64,000 nt of DNA from Glandiceps talaboti (GCF_964340395.1 NC_135549.1:13170842-13234841), one strand, 5' to 3'; positions 1 to 13,165 are shown, numbered from the stretch's first letter. Numbers and translations are program-made. The notes: generated by a model not told the origin, from the sequence alone.

Positions 1-2012
1 GATATTTTGTTCTGTTCTGTAATCAAATTTTTTTTTGTACGTGGGAATAAATTCTTATTATTATTATTATTTTTACTCCTGATCTAATGATACATGTGTT
101 CAATGGCCAGAAAACAAGGGGTAAAGCCTACTCCTGGTTTCTAAGAAATAAACTATTTTCTAAAAAAAAATGTAAATGAAAACACAAACTTCTGCAAAAT
201 AGTAGGTGTTTGGCCTTGCTTCAAAGAAACTTTCTGAATCGTAGTGTTACTGGTGCGGTGATATCCATATCGATGATGAGAAATTGATATCTGTGCTGAT
301 ACAAATCACAAGGTGTTCATCTTTTTTAAAATACAGTGATCTCTGACATACATGAATCACTTTTTTATCCAAAAAAATTAACAATGTAAATTTACTTATC
401 ATTCCACACATAACTTTCTCATTACTTTTATAATTCACAACTGTCACAGTTTGTTTTATTCTATTAATGGGAGGTATACTGGCACTGTCAGTGAATGTCA
501 CACATGTCTTTGATACCAAATACACAATGCAACAAATTTCAGGTCAAAATAAAACAATTACATCAAATATTAGGACGTTTTAATTTGTACATTGCATCAT
601 CGTTATTTTCATGCCAGGCCAAACATCTGCATTAATTCGTTTTGACACTGACAAATACTGGCGAACAATAGACAAGGCCCGTTGATTGTCAAAAAGCCTA
701 TCATAAAGTACTATAAATAAATAAACACGATATCACTTGTGGTTGCACGTTCGTCATGGTCGACACAATCTGTTTCGCTAAACGTCCATTAAATGATAGC
801 GTTGTCAAGTTCAATTCTAAATTTCAATAACAATTTCATGTCAGGTTTGTGCGGCCAAGGCAAACGAACGGCCTTCGTAGACCCATCTTAGTATTGATCA
901 GTACTTTGAAAACACAATGGCAGACTCAGCTGATTAAAATTAAAATACAGTCACTTCAAGTCAGGACAGCATTCCCTTCTTTGGCTCTTTTAGGCCCACC
1001 TCCCGAAATGACAATTCTCAACACTTTGGGGCAACGTCGTCAGCAGACACTACGTTTTCTAATCACTTACGGAAAGCAATGAATGAAGGTAAACCGGAGT
1101 AAAAATGTGTAACTACTCACCAGATGAAACGAAGCCGTTTCCACAGCCGAAGTATTACATACACTGAGAGACGCAGAAGACTGCGGCTGGTCCCAACTCG
1201 TAGACCGGTGTTCGAATCATCTGAGTGAATTAACAAACGATGCAAACTTCTGGTCCGTTTTAATGATTATGTACTGTGACGCTGATTCAGAGACAACATT
1301 TCTGGTGCATTCGATAAAGGGATCTCTTGCTTTATATGAAACCTTTCAATTTTCACTGTGTACCAATCGCTGCACTTTCGTCCATTTTGGGTTGCTCACT
1401 GTCCCAGGATTCTTTGCGAATGAGGTCATTTGGGGTATCTTGGGACCCTCTAAGTGAACTATTCAAAGTCGAAAATCAAATTATAATCTGGTATATATGC
1501 ATGCTCATGTAGAACTTAAAACATTTAATACATTTTTATGAGTTGATTTACCCAGAAAAATTATATAAAGACTTGCACTTATATAAAGGTGACGTAAATA
1601 ATAGTATGTATATCAATAGTAAACCTAGAGGGTCAAGATACAAATTAAAAGGCGTTGGTGGCGCTCTGACCACTCTACTTATCACACTCACTCGTCGTGC
1701 CCTCGACCCTCCTATGCTATCCGCTTTCCGAGTATTACTATCAGGGAGTCATGAAGACTGTATAATCTGCCGGTGCCATTCATTTTCAGCCACGTGTAAA
1801 TTATACACGGTATTGTGGACCGCATGGGTTTCCTCTTTCGGAGCTCTGAATTAGTTGTGGGTAGTTACGTTTAGTGTATTGCCTTGTCGATCTAGCAATC
1901 CATATAATATTTATGTACCCTTCAATTTCAAGTTCAGAAGCACCGGTTGTTTTGTTGGTGTGTCACCTTCAAGTGTTGTAGTGGACCGCTAGCGTCTTCC
2001 TGTCTTTCAACA
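1..2012. other. Upstream flank of SLC35B4, no gene recognised
   Basis: There is no convincing coding exon here. The open frames are short and lack protein-like composition or splice signals. A short TTA tract lies near 55-72. The last ~100 bases before 2013 should hold the 5' UTR of the SLC35B4-type gene, but I see no TATA box or distinctive promoter motif that fixes a start site. Confidence 0.5.
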
Positions 2013-5000
2013 ATGTTACAGTCGTATGCTATATTCGCTATATTTCTCGTGTTTCTGGGCTGTTGCAGTAATGTGGTGTTCCTCGAACTGATCATCAAGT
2101 AAGTATATGGTTATTATATCTACAAACGTCTGTGTCCATCGGAATGTAATGAGTTTTCATAATTACGTGTAATGGGGAGCTGGAGGGGGGGGGGGGGGGC
2201 TGGAAGTCACAAACCAGTTACCTGATCTTTAGATTTTTCAAAAACACCTTTCACAAAACGAAAAACGTGAGATTCTTGATCAGCATCGTTACATAATCAT
2301 AATAATACCCAAACATATTGTGACTCTTACCATGGAGATATAATTTTTATACCTCCATGCTCTTACTAATATCTTTCAAGTCTGTTTCCTATGTTACCTG
2401 GTATCAGACAACCAACTGCCTACACTATAAGCCCCAGGCAGCAGCCTACATTCTGTGTATCTTCGTACATGTTATTGCGGCATTGTGCTTCTACAATTCC
2501 ATATGTGTCCACATATGTCTCATTTTGTTCTCCATTGTAGTAAGTTTGCATGTCAATGAGATTCATAATAGAATAATAACGCCATTCAGTGTAATCTGTG
2601 TTGAGTTAGACTAGGTCAGCTAATCTCCTTTGCTTGGTCCATAATCATTGTTGTTTGGTTATGCAACACACCTGTATAGGCCTATGTCGGATTATATTAT
2701 TAAAATCACTTGCCTTGCTGGACTATGGAACATATTATGTAAAGAATGGTCCTATCTCTTCATTTTTCTCTGCTGATAAGATAGCATCAATGCACGAACA
2801 TCATGGGATCAAATCCTAGGCATTTACAAGGGCACTTATGGAGAAAAAAAATTTTTTTTTAGAACTTTACGAAGTTGAACCTTATGTTTCAATTTTTTTA
2901 ATTAAGTTAAATTCATTTGATGACTAAAAACCCATTATCTCACACTTAGCTGCAATCAAGCTAAAATATGCATTACTTCAAAAGTTCTTGTGGTCTTCTT
3001 AAAGCCTAAATAACATCCCAAGTGAATAAGCATTGAAATGTCAAAATCAAATTGCAGCATTAAAAAAATTAGTTCTTGAAGGTTATATCTCCTTTTAGAA
3101 GTAAGAATTAATAAAGAGTCTGTCACACTTTATAACTTAGTTTAAATATTTTCCTCAAAATATTTCTGCCAAACAAACATGAGAAAAATATGTATAGCAG
3201 GTGCTCTTTCAGACCAATTCCTTGAATGGTATATCCAAAAGGTAGCACATTAAATTTAAAGTGAGATTATTTCAGCCGACATGTATCCTAGCACCCTTCC
3301 ATCCACAGTAGTAAACAGTCGTATATATATAATTACTCATAACAAGATATTGTACCTGATAATCTGCTCACAGTAGTAACTAGATTGTACTCAGATTCAA
3401 GAAGTTGATCAAACCTTTGGATGCTGAGAAATCATACAACATGTATTTGTTGAACTCTCTTCAAAGCAAAACAAAATTAAAAAATCTGCATTTTGATCTA
3501 TACCATTTATAAATGACTTTGATTCAATATTCCAATTCTGTTATCACTTTTTTTTTTGCAGGGATTGTCCTGGTGCTGGAAATATTATCACATTTTCTCA
3601 ATTTGCCTTTATTTCTGCTGAAGGATTTGTCAATTATTTCAAATGTGGAAGAACAAAGCCAGCCATACCAATCAAGTAAGTTAGTTGACAAGTAAAGATT
3701 TAGAAAGGGTAAAAAGGAATGGCACTCCAGGAAAAGAAAGCATTTTCATAAACTTTGATTTCTAAAGAGACATTTCACATAAATTTCACGCAATTTCCAA
3801 GAAATGCCAAATTGAAACTTGCTTCACATTCATTGTCCTAGCATTGGTTCAGTGTTGCCTCATGGGAGTAAGTAGAGATGCATATGTATTGGGTGAACAA
3901 TACATATACATGACTTTATCTGAAGGTAATACACACGTAGGAGTCATGACATGAATATTTGTTGTCTATCTAATACATACATATGCATTCTGATTGCTAT
4001 GAGGCATCCCTTGATCACTGCTAAATCAGTCACAGAATAAATGATAAAAGTTTCAATTTGGTGTTTGTTGGCAATTGCGCAAAACTTATGTGATGTAAAA
4101 TAATGAAATGACTCCCCAGAACCCAAAGTTTACAAAAAATGCCTTTACATATATTTCCTTGAACAGTGTTCCCCTTGTACCTTCCCACAATAGCAGGAAT
4201 CGGTGGTTAAACAGTTTATGTTTATGATGCTACTGTAGTCTAACAACTTTGCCAGCATTATGTGTAGAAAGTATTTGATTACTAAACTCAGTTGATAGTT
4301 TTGATTTCTGAATATGGTGCTTACATCTCTTTCAGTTAGTCAGGTGCCAGTCAGTTGCCAGTCAATTGCTTGACAGTGTTAACATCCAACAAAACAAGTG
4401 TGAGCAGTTTTGGCTGGCACTGTTACTAGGCCCTAATTTTGGAAAGCCGATTTTTCCAGTCAGAAGGGATGTTTGTGTTTGCAAGGTCCATTGTTGTATT
4501 GTTGACACTGTATGGCTAAGTCAGTATGGAGGTAGAGAGGATATTGTACTGGGTTTGGCTAACCAAATGTACTTATCAGTCCATGTAAACACAACACAAA
4601 TATAAATACCAAATGAAAGTGTAAGACCAGCCATGGACTTGCTCTGGTGTTCCATATCTCAGGGTATGATTATTCATTGTACACAAAATCACATGATCGC
4701 AAAGTACATCTGTATGATTATTACAGAAGTTTACTGTTACGGGAAAAAAATATGATTAAATAATGATAACATTACCCATGCCAGATTGGTGCCCAAGTGT
4801 TGGTACTCGGGAATATTTGCAGTCATGCTTTCAGTGTTTTCTGCTGCACTTTCACTTTATACTCACTGTACTCATGAAAGTATGACCACAGAGAACACTG
4901 CAGAGATCCATGCAAATACACCACACTTGCACTCATGAGTTATGGGGTTGAAGTTCTGTCATATTTTTTATACAAAATACAATCCATACTATAAAACTTC

Positions 5001-8000
5001 AGTCCTGAGTGCAAAAGTGACTATGCCAGAGCTGTATCATATCTGACAAATATTTTTGCAATGCAAACCTACGAAATACTAGTAGCGTCAAGATATTCGT
5101 AAAATCTTTAATTTTTCTCTTTTTTATTTTTACAGGCATTATGCAACCATGGTGATGTTTTTCTTCCTAACCAGTGTTGTCAACAATTATGCACTTAATT
5201 TCAATATTCCAGTACCCCTGCACATGATCTTCAGAGCTGTAAGTACAAGAGTTATGTTATGGCATGGTCATTGCATAGAAGACCATGGCAATGTAACAAA
5301 ATTGTGGCCGAGATAAAAGCAGAAGTGTGATGAACACGTTCAGAGCAAGGAAAGGATATTAATGAGCAAGTTCTGCCATGTTGCTCATAAATTATGCTAT
5401 ATAAATAGTAATGGCCAGACCTGTGACTCTGCTACACTCATTCTTGATGTGAATGTTAGGTTTTAGACTGAGCATGATGGATTCACACATCCAGCAAATA
5501 GACAGGCTATGTAAAAATAGAATATTTGGTAGTTTTGGCACTATAGGACTAGCTAAAGCTTAGAACCATTCATTGTCATAGGATGAACATGACTGTCTGG
5601 TCTTACTGTGTCAATGTCAAGCTCATCCTATGACAACAAAGATTCAAAGTGTAATCATCTGTTAATTAAAGACTGAGTGCTACTAATTTTACACCACATT
5701 CAATACATTTGCAATATTGCCACTCCAAACCGCAGGGATTATGTTTCCTAGATTTGCCATAGTTCATTCATTATCACTGATCTAAAGATTACCTGAATAC
5801 CCTGCGTACTATCTCCATGATAGTTCAAGTGTAGTATTGGAACAGTGACTGTGCAATAGACAGAGACAGATGACCTTTGACCACTTTATTGTCAACAATT
5901 CTAATAAAGAACGGACAATGACCTCCGATATAGTAATCTCACAAATGCTTCTACTAACTCTAGAAGACAAAAGTGCACTTTTTGTTGTGGGTGTAAAAAT
6001 GGGTTTTCGTGCAAGTCACCAATTATTGGAGAGTAATTATTGTAAGGGATAGTACAGTATCAACTATTTTAAGGTCACAGGGCTTAGAGGGCACACTGAT
6101 TTCTAAGGTGACAATAAGTTTTTGCTGAGAGGGCATACTGAGGTGACAATAAGTTTTGGCTGAGAGAGCACACTGAGGTGACAATAAGTTTTGGCTGAGA
6201 GGGCACACTGAGGTGACAATAAGTGCACTGAGTCAAAGATCTTGCGTACTGTCCTCTCTACAAAATTAACGTACTATTTCACCCACAAAACCCAAAAGAA
6301 CATATTTGATGCAAAATCAATATTAACACTGCCTGCCATGCTAACATGCATACATATGATGCAGCCTGAGGTATTTGTTCTAGATGCATTAGTGAGTGAT
6401 TAACAAAAACATCCATGACAAATATTTCAAACAATGAAAAGTTGAAAAGTTAATATGAAAGTCTGCCAAAGTAACACACATACATGTAACATACATACAG
6501 TAACCAATAGTAGGAAACTTGAAAGATTAAAAGAAAAATTTACACAAGAAAGGAAAATATCATGCATGTTATTGAAAACATGTCTGTCTATATATTTACC
6601 TGCAATAAGAACAATTAGAGTTCTTCATTATATGCCAACTATAGGCTAAGAGTCATTGCATGTTAAACACACTCATATAAGTCACCAATCCCATTGACAT
6701 GTACCAACTAAGGAATGTCCAAACATGTGATGATCCTTGTAGTCTAATTTACAACATCTATGCTGTAACTAAGTACAACCTTTCATATTGAAGTTTATGA
6801 GAGCTTTGAAAGCTTTGAAAAGGGCTCAGTAAGATTCTTGCCAGAACATTCAAAGAGTTGATTGATCTGTGATTAGATAAAACTGTTGTCACATAGTCAT
6901 TTTCTTGTTAGCCGTAGTATTTATTGTTTATTTCTTAATTTCAGGGTTCTCTGATCGCAAACATGGTCCTAGGAATTATCATTTTAAAGAGAGAGTAAGT
7001 AAAGAATTATTTGTCTTTTGTGATGACTTTAATAGGAAGTACCTTATAGCTGCTTTGTCTCTTTACTTGTATTACTATTCACGGTCACAAGGTGACTTGA
7101 TTACATCTAGTTATGTGTATGTCAATGCTGGAAAATTGACCACTTTTGTGTACATCAAGACATTGAACAGTGACATTGTTACTACTGCTGTAATACACAT
7201 ATGACATATTATGATAGATTCAATATTGCCACTAAAGAAAATGTTTACATTTTCATTGGTTAAACACCGATAGAAAGTGAAATACCAATTAAATGCATTA
7301 CTATACACAAGAAATGATGCACTACAATGTACTGGTGTACGGTAATAATAATATATTAGGTCCCCCCCAAAAAAATTGTTTCTGGTCATGACATTTTGTC
7401 TAAAGTGAAGCGATGACACAATATTTTTTTCAATTCCCAACAAACCTGTCATTCAATCTACTATTTACGGCAGTTACTGTTCTTTTTATTTAGTACTTGG
7501 ACATTGAGCTCATAGGATAATACATACACCATGTAGTCAATAATGCAAGGCAAATACTAGTACAGTATAATACTAGTAGAAATACTAGTACAGTATAAAA
7601 CACCAATAATGTACTAAATTTTAGCAATACTGACTGACAGAATCTTGCATTATGAAGAAGTATCTCGTTGTACTTATGATAATTGTTCTGTTCTAGGTAT
7701 AATGTGTCCAAATATCTATCTGTATTCATGATAACTATTGGTATCTGTATGTGTACAATAGCATCAGCACAACAAATGGTAAGTCTAGAAATTTAAGTGA
7801 GTTGAGCCTTGGTTAGCTGTAGTAAACTACTTCTAGATGTCATATCCTAAACTTAGTACAGTTTTATTCAATGCTGATTGAAGTTTGATCAAATTGAAGG
7901 TTTGATTTGCTTTCTGAAAATTGTTTTTAACCAATTTCACACAAGTGGAAGTACGAAAGCATCACCAAAAACTTCTGACTATAACCGCTATTTTTTTTCA

Positions 8001-11000
8001 CTTGCTGCCACTAGATGGCGTAATAGCAGATTGACTGAATGTGACATCGTTCGGTTGGCTGCAACAGGTGATCAGGTAGATGTTTTGTCCTCCATCTCAG
8101 TTCTAGCTGGTTTCCTTTGTAGTCTCCCCAAAGGAGGGCCTATAAGGCCAAAAAAAAAATATGTTTGGTTCTGGTCAGCGCGCGCGTGCCCTGAATACCC
8201 CCGCGTCGATCCTTTTTTTTCCGATAATTTTTGCTTTCCCGTTCCTTATTAACAATTCCCCGTCGATCAACACTGTATGCAAGGCTAGCGGAAAAATTTA
8301 ACTCGTGTGATGGCGCACTTCTATTTGGTAACGGGTACCCTTTTCTTCTAGTACTGTTGCATACCCCGTACGATATGTGTACGTAATATGTACGATGAGC
8401 GTGGTTGATGGGAATCACGGGAAATAGTGTGTTCACTGTGCTAGGTGGTAAACCGCTCACATGTTTCGAAAATGTCTGAAGTTTGAGTACGTCGTGAGCA
8501 ATCGAAATGTTGATATCAATTCAGCTGACTTTCGAGGTGTTCTTAGTTCTGGTGATCGTTTCGTTCTGCCTTCTGAATACAAAGATTTTCCTGTAGCGTA
8601 AGCAGTTAGCTCTGGATGTATGCGCTACGATGTTCGACACGTCTTTCCAGCTGCGATGAGATAGAAAGACGTGTCGAACATCGTAGCGTATACAGACTGC
8701 GTATCAGACTGATGACGGACGGTGCTCGAAAGAAAACACTGCCTCCTCTACGTCCGTTGGACAGACCTATTTCTCATTATTTAACGTTACAAGTTGCACA
8801 ATGACATTATACAGTGGTTGCAAGGCAAGACTCATTATTATCTTGGATGGGATTATAACTGCAAATCACTGGGCGATAAGATAAATTTGTAAATGTGACT
8901 AGTGATGATGCCCTGATGGATGATTGATCCGCATCGTATAAAACTTGCCATACAACAGTGCCAACTTCCAGAGTTGTATGACATCTTCCGAGAGCATGTA
9001 AAGTGTCAAAAATGTGTATTTACTAATTTGCAAAAAAAAAAAAAAAAAATTACGAAAAAAAAAAAAAACGCGCGTCGTCGCACCACTTTAGAAAGTTTAC
9101 CCTGACCAGAACCAGATTATTTTTTTTTTTTGGCCTAACAATGGGGTTTGTCTGTCCATCCATCTGCCCGTCCGTAATACATCATTTCTCACACATGTCA
9201 AGTCTGATTTCAATCAAACCTTGTACATAGATGACATATCATATGGGGCATCACATCACTTTGTTTGAAACGTCAACAAATTTAACTGACTGGTAGTCAT
9301 GTTTGTAATCAAAGATCAATATTTACTGTATAACTCAAAAACTGTAATGCAGAGACTCAAATCAAGTGTCTACCCCATATTATCAGCTGCAAGTCTTTGA
9401 CCTTTGACCTTGATCTCCAGGGTCAGTTATCAAAATCAAGACAGTTATTGCATATCACAGACACTTTGTAGTATTTCATTGTTGCCAATTTCTTTTAAAT
9501 CATATTCACAGGTAAAATAGAGGTAAACTAAGTATTAATTACCCAAGTATTAATTTTGGTACTTATATCATTTTTACTGAATTGTGGCTGTACCCTTGGT
9601 ATACAAGCAATATGTTACCACATAAGTCAGAAACTTTAATGCATAGAGACACCATTCTAGTGTCTAACCCAATATGACCAAATGCAGGCTTTCTTGCAAG
9701 ACAGTGAACTTTGACCTTAATCTTTAGGGTGGACTCTCATAATTATGCCGTTTCTTTCATATTGCACATACTTTGTAGCATTTATGTGTCTCCAGTTTAT
9801 TGTAAATAATATTTAAGTGATACAGAACAAAATAATTCTACACCTGCATTCCTTTTTGTTCTCATCTAACTTTTTAGTGAATGGCTGCCATATTTGTAGT
9901 GAACAATCAAGATTTACTGCATACCTCTAAAACTTTAATACTTACAGATGCCATTCAAGTGTGTACTTTCATATTTATTAGGTGTACAGCTTTCTTTTTA
10001 AAAAAGACTTTGAACTTTGACCTTGACTGGCCTCCAGGCCCAATTATCAAAATCGAGCCATTTCTTGCCTATCACTTTGTGTAGTATTTATTTGTTGCCA
10101 CCAATTTCTCTTAAATCATGGCGCCATTGTTATAAGTGAAGTATTTGAGGTAACTGTGTACAAAGACTTGTTATGTATACATGTACTTGAGTTGCTTTAT
10201 TTACTGTATTTGATTTACACCTGGCTTGTTCTTTACTCTCTCTTTTGTTTGTATCTTGGGCGACCCCTTTCCTCCAACACTGTTAAAGAAGAACAATGCT
10301 ATGATCTTTTTCAGGGTAAAGGACCACAATTGAAGTCAGAAACTGGTGATCCTTGGTATGATTTTGTAATGTGGTTGATAGGCAAGTATTGCACTTTGTT
10401 CTGAAACACTGCCCTCTATACACATACTCTGACAAATTACCTTTACTTGGGCTAAAACTGTGTTTTAAACCTCTTCAAGGCTACCTATACCCTATGCAAA
10501 ATTTCATCAACTGTCTAAAAGTTGAAAATGTTCACTCACACATATGCAAACATCAGGCATGCACACTCACCATCTGGGATTTGCATATTGGTGCATACAA
10601 TTTACATGTATGTTTTTCTCACCACTATATGTATGTATGTGTGATTTCATTTTCAAATACAGGAATTGGTATGTTAGTGTTTGCATTATTCATGTCCGCT
10701 AGGATGGGTATCTACCAAGAAGAATTGTATACTAACTTCGGAAAACAACCAAAAGAGGCATTATTTTACTCTGTGAGTATTTCTATTATAGCAGTATCGA
10801 TTGTATCACTTACTTCCCAGCTGCCATAACCCACATAAAGATTCTATGTTAATCATTTTGTTGGAGATGTCAGTTCATAAACTAGACTTGCACTGTCAGG
10901 TATTTATGTTACAATTTGAGTATCAAAATGGGGAAATGTCTTATCAAGAGACAAGAAACAAACTTTAATCAATCCTGTATTTCTTAGATGAATAAAAACA

Positions 11001-12069
11001 CACTGTTACTGTTAGATATTATTGGTATGTTGACTGATACATGCATCAAATTAGGTTCAGTTTTGGAGTTCAGAAAGAGTGGACTTAAAAGTATGCATCC
11101 AAAAATGTCACGAAATAGTGAAATACCGGTAGTGCTCATTTGGTATCCACAACATTAACACAACAACATTGTGTGTCATTACCAAAGTAGAATGTGGAGA
11201 GGGGAGGAGAAAGTCACCAAACCTACAGCATGACATGAATACAGCTGATTCCTGTGGTCAATATCACAAATCACATATATGATTCGCAAGTGATGAGTTA
11301 AGAAATACCATGTCTTACAGAAAATAGTACAGTTCAGTTCATGAATATATCACTAAAGTTATTTGCTTTATTTACAGCATACTCTTCCTCTACCAGCATT
11401 CTTATTCCTAGCATCTGACATCTATAAACATTGTATCTTGTTTTCACAATCAGGTAAGTAGGGTTTACTGTACATATTGTTATACTAAATCACATTCTTT
11501 TCACTACACTAAGATTAAAAAAATTATGAACACCCATTGCTAACTTTGTTTGATTCTATCACACAGAAACCAATAATAAGAAACTGCATGCTACACTTAA
11601 AGACAACAAATTGAATAAATACAATCTCTCGGCGACATTTGAGCTTACTGCCACCATGCAGACATCAAAACATTGGTGCCTGCATTTGTGCATCTAGTTG
11701 CAATACGTTTTTAAATGCAATTGGTTAATTTCATTCAGATTAAAATGGAGCAATCTTGCTCTCTTAAAGTGTCATGCCTGCAGTTTCTTGCTGTTTTCTG
11801 TGATTGTATCAGACAGAGCCAGTGAACAGTTACTTGCAACATGCTATATTAATAGATTTTGTACCATGGTTCCTGTCCAATTGAATAAATGATGTTAGAG
11901 GCAAGTACAAAACAACAACATTACCGTAATAATCCCATCAATTCGACTGCTCTTTTAAATCGACCATCCACAGAGTCTTACATTTGAAATTATTTTTCTT
12001 ATCCTTGCATTTCGAATGCACCAAAGTCAATGTATTTCTTTTTCTCTTTTTATTTCTACCACCAAATGT

Positions 12070-12129
<60 letters not shown>

Positions 12130-12978
12130 TGGGGGGGAGGGGCTTTATTTTTATGAATCTTAAATAAAAATGACATGTATTACCAAGAACTTTCCAATAG
12201 AACCAAGTTTACTCACTGCCACTAGATGGCATAGTAGCAGATATGAAAGGATACATATGTTTTCTTCATTCCATTTCAGAACTATTATTTGGATTTCCCA
12301 AGATGTGGGTATATTTACTTGGAAACTGTATTACTCAGTATCCTTTTTTACTAGAAACAATCCACAATTTGTAATTTATATCAGGTGCTCTATTATGACA
12401 GACTCATTTCAAGTATTTTCACCTACATGGGTGTAAGAAGGAGCCTGTAGCTAGCAAAAACAACCACCGCACTTCCTTCATTTTTCAGTAATTCTGCACT
12501 GGTCCATATAATAATGTGTGTCAACCCATTGTATGCAAATCAGATCATAATGACACTGTTCAAATGTTATTCTGAAAGTAACAGAAATCCTCATGATTTT
12601 TCACCGCCATGTTTATCTCATTATTTTTATGATTTTGTGTGCAATAGAGAAAATACAGGTAGGCTTTGGCACGGTGGATACTTTAATATTTGAGGAGCCT
12701 AAGAAAAATGCATAATTTTCCTTAACCATATTTTCAGGTATCTCTGTATAAATGGAGTGTTCATCTTGACATCGGAGTGTCCATCATTAATCGTCACCTT
12801 GGTGATAACCCTGAGGAAATTTATCAGTTTGTTATTCTCCATTCTGTATTTCAGAAATCCATTTACTATATACCATTGGTTTGGCACTTGCCTTGTATTC
12901 CTTGGTACTTTTCTCTTTGTTGATGTCATCAATAAGGTGCAAAATTTGTTTTCTGTACCAAAACAGAAAGTGCAATGA
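2013..12978 (+). CDS. SLC35B4: SLC35B4-type UDP-xylose/UDP-GlcNAc transporter, 10 coding exons
   Basis: Coding exons: 2013-2098, 3562-3675, 5136-5238, 6945-6994, 7697-7778, 10315-10381, 10663-10772, 11378-11453, 12280-12337, 12738-12978. Splice phases agree throughout and give 328 aa, against 331 aa in human SLC35B4. I recognise the family from GCCSNVVFLEL near the N-terminus, SVVNNYALNFNIPVPLHMIF, GSLIANMVLGIIIL, FALFMSARMGIYQE, LPLPAFLFLASDIY and the last-exon block VTLVITLRKFISLLFSILYF. These are SLC35B4 hallmarks in a drug/metabolite-type fold of about ten membrane helices. The family exchanges UDP-xylose and UDP-GlcNAc across Golgi/ER membranes to feed glycan synthesis. The start ATG at 2013 opens directly into the first helix, as in the family. 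All introns are GT-AG except the one after exon 6, whose donor is GCAAGT at 10382. The region between helices at exon 9 is some 7 residues shorter than in human. No canonical KKxx ER signal is visible at the C-terminus. Substrate assignment is by family only. Confidence 0.95.
2185..2199. repeat. Poly-G tract in SLC35B4 intron 1
   Basis: A run of 15 G lies about 90 bases inside intron 1. It is a simple homopolymer and its length is likely polymorphic. Confidence 0.9.
3700..3930. repeat. Dispersed repeat copy (partner near 53.6 kb)
   Basis: This stretch in SLC35B4 intron 2 shares an ordered series of matches with 53585-53735: 'cataaactttg', 'cacataaattyc', 'ttcattgt', and 'ttgcytcatggga' followed by an A/T-rich 'tatgtat' tail. 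The copies are diverged but collinear, which fits an old interspersed repeat. No protein-coding potential is seen. Confidence 0.5.
6080..6228. repeat. 35-bp minisatellite, about 4 copies
   Basis: Tandem units contain 'aggtgacaataagttttggc' followed by 'tgagagggcacactg', with a 35-base period. A partial first copy starts near 6080 and the array ends near 6224. It lies in SLC35B4 intron 3. Confidence 0.85.
7553..7602. repeat. Short tandem duplication
   Basis: The segment 'aatactagtacagtataa' occurs twice about 27 bases apart in the intron just upstream of SLC35B4 exon 5. Confidence 0.7.
8008..8019 (+). promoter_or_regulatory. CTCF-like motif CCACTAGATGGC, copy 1
   Basis: CCACTAGATGGC matches the core of the bilaterian CTCF consensus (CCASYAGRKGGC) at every position. 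The downstream RSY part is imperfect. The surrounding bases 'tgccactagatggcrtarta' also occur at 12219, so the motif sits in a short repeated sequence. Binding is inferred, not shown. Confidence 0.45.
8145..9136. mobile_element. Non-autonomous DNA transposon with ~34-bp terminal inverted repeats
   Basis: The left end at 8145-8178 begins AGGCC followed by an A-run and ends GGTTCTGGTCAG. The right end at 9102-9136 is its inverted counterpart, CTGACCAGAACC followed by a T-run and GGCCT. The interior is unusually CpG-containing for this window near both ends (CGCGCG at 8179 and near 9069) and holds a strong hairpin (8618-8693). No transposase ORF is present, so it would be mobilised in trans. The length is about 1 kb. 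A target-site duplication could not be assigned with certainty. It lies in SLC35B4 intron 5. Confidence 0.75.
8618..8693. repeat. Near-perfect hairpin: 30-bp arms, 16-nt loop
   Basis: The left arm 8618-8647 and the right arm 8664-8693 are reverse complements with a single mismatch, which becomes a G-U pair in RNA. The arms include CGCTACGATGTTCGACACGT. The hairpin lies in the middle of the inverted-repeat element at 8145-9136. It could be a cruciform of the element or a structured RNA. Confidence 0.9.
9140..10100. repeat. Dispersed repeat with internal ~370-bp monomers (partner at 54.6-55.7 kb)
   Basis: The sequence repeats a diverged pattern: a 'gtccgtc' start, 'gacatatcatatggg', 'gtcaaatcaagatttact', 'ctcaaaaactgtaatgcag', 'gacctttgaccttgatct' and 'ttgcatatcac'. 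The pattern then restarts near 9600 and 9890. The same order occurs at 54640-55690. There is no coding potential. It looks like a higher-order interspersed repeat immediately adjoining the transposon at 8145-9136. Confidence 0.65.
12073..12129. repeat. (TG)n microsatellite
   Basis: Uninterrupted TG dinucleotides are followed by a G-rich tail (to about 12142), in SLC35B4 intron 8. Confidence 0.95.
12219..12230 (+). promoter_or_regulatory. CTCF-like motif CCACTAGATGGC, copy 2
   Basis: The core is identical to that at 8008-8019, in the same orientation. It lies 50 bases upstream of SLC35B4 exon 9. Flanking sequence ('actgccactagatggc' then 'atagtagcaga') is shared with copy 1, so both may descend from one repeat. 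Confidence 0.4.
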
Positions 12979-13069
12979 TCTAATGGGAAAAAAACATATC
13001 AAACTAGAAGAGATTTTAATGACAAACAAAGTATTTTATCTTAATTACTGTTTAGAGTAGACTGTAAGA

Positions 13070-13165
13070 TATGTTGTGTTGCTCCCCCCTCATTGGTTAA
13101 CTCGGCCCTCATCAGTTAACTGATGTGTGAGGGCGCTCATCACGGCATACCTTACAGACTATGAT
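13070..13165. repeat. Dispersed repeat end (partner at 49990-50085)
   Basis: 'gtgagggcgctcatcacggc' followed by 'ataccttacagacta' at 13125-13160 matches 'gagggcgcccagtcacggcg' followed by 'taccttacagacta' at 50047-50083. Both are preceded by a 'tggttaactcggccc' or 'ggttggccgatg' segment. This suggests two diverged copies of one element near the 3' end of SLC35B4 and in SLC46-B intron 1. Confidence 0.65.

Noticed and set aside
1180-1220. tRNA-like B-box 'ggtgttcgaatca'
   Set aside because: There is no T-stem pairing and no matching acceptor stem or A-box, so no tRNA is called. A similar weak hit at 2803-2818 was rejected for the same reason.
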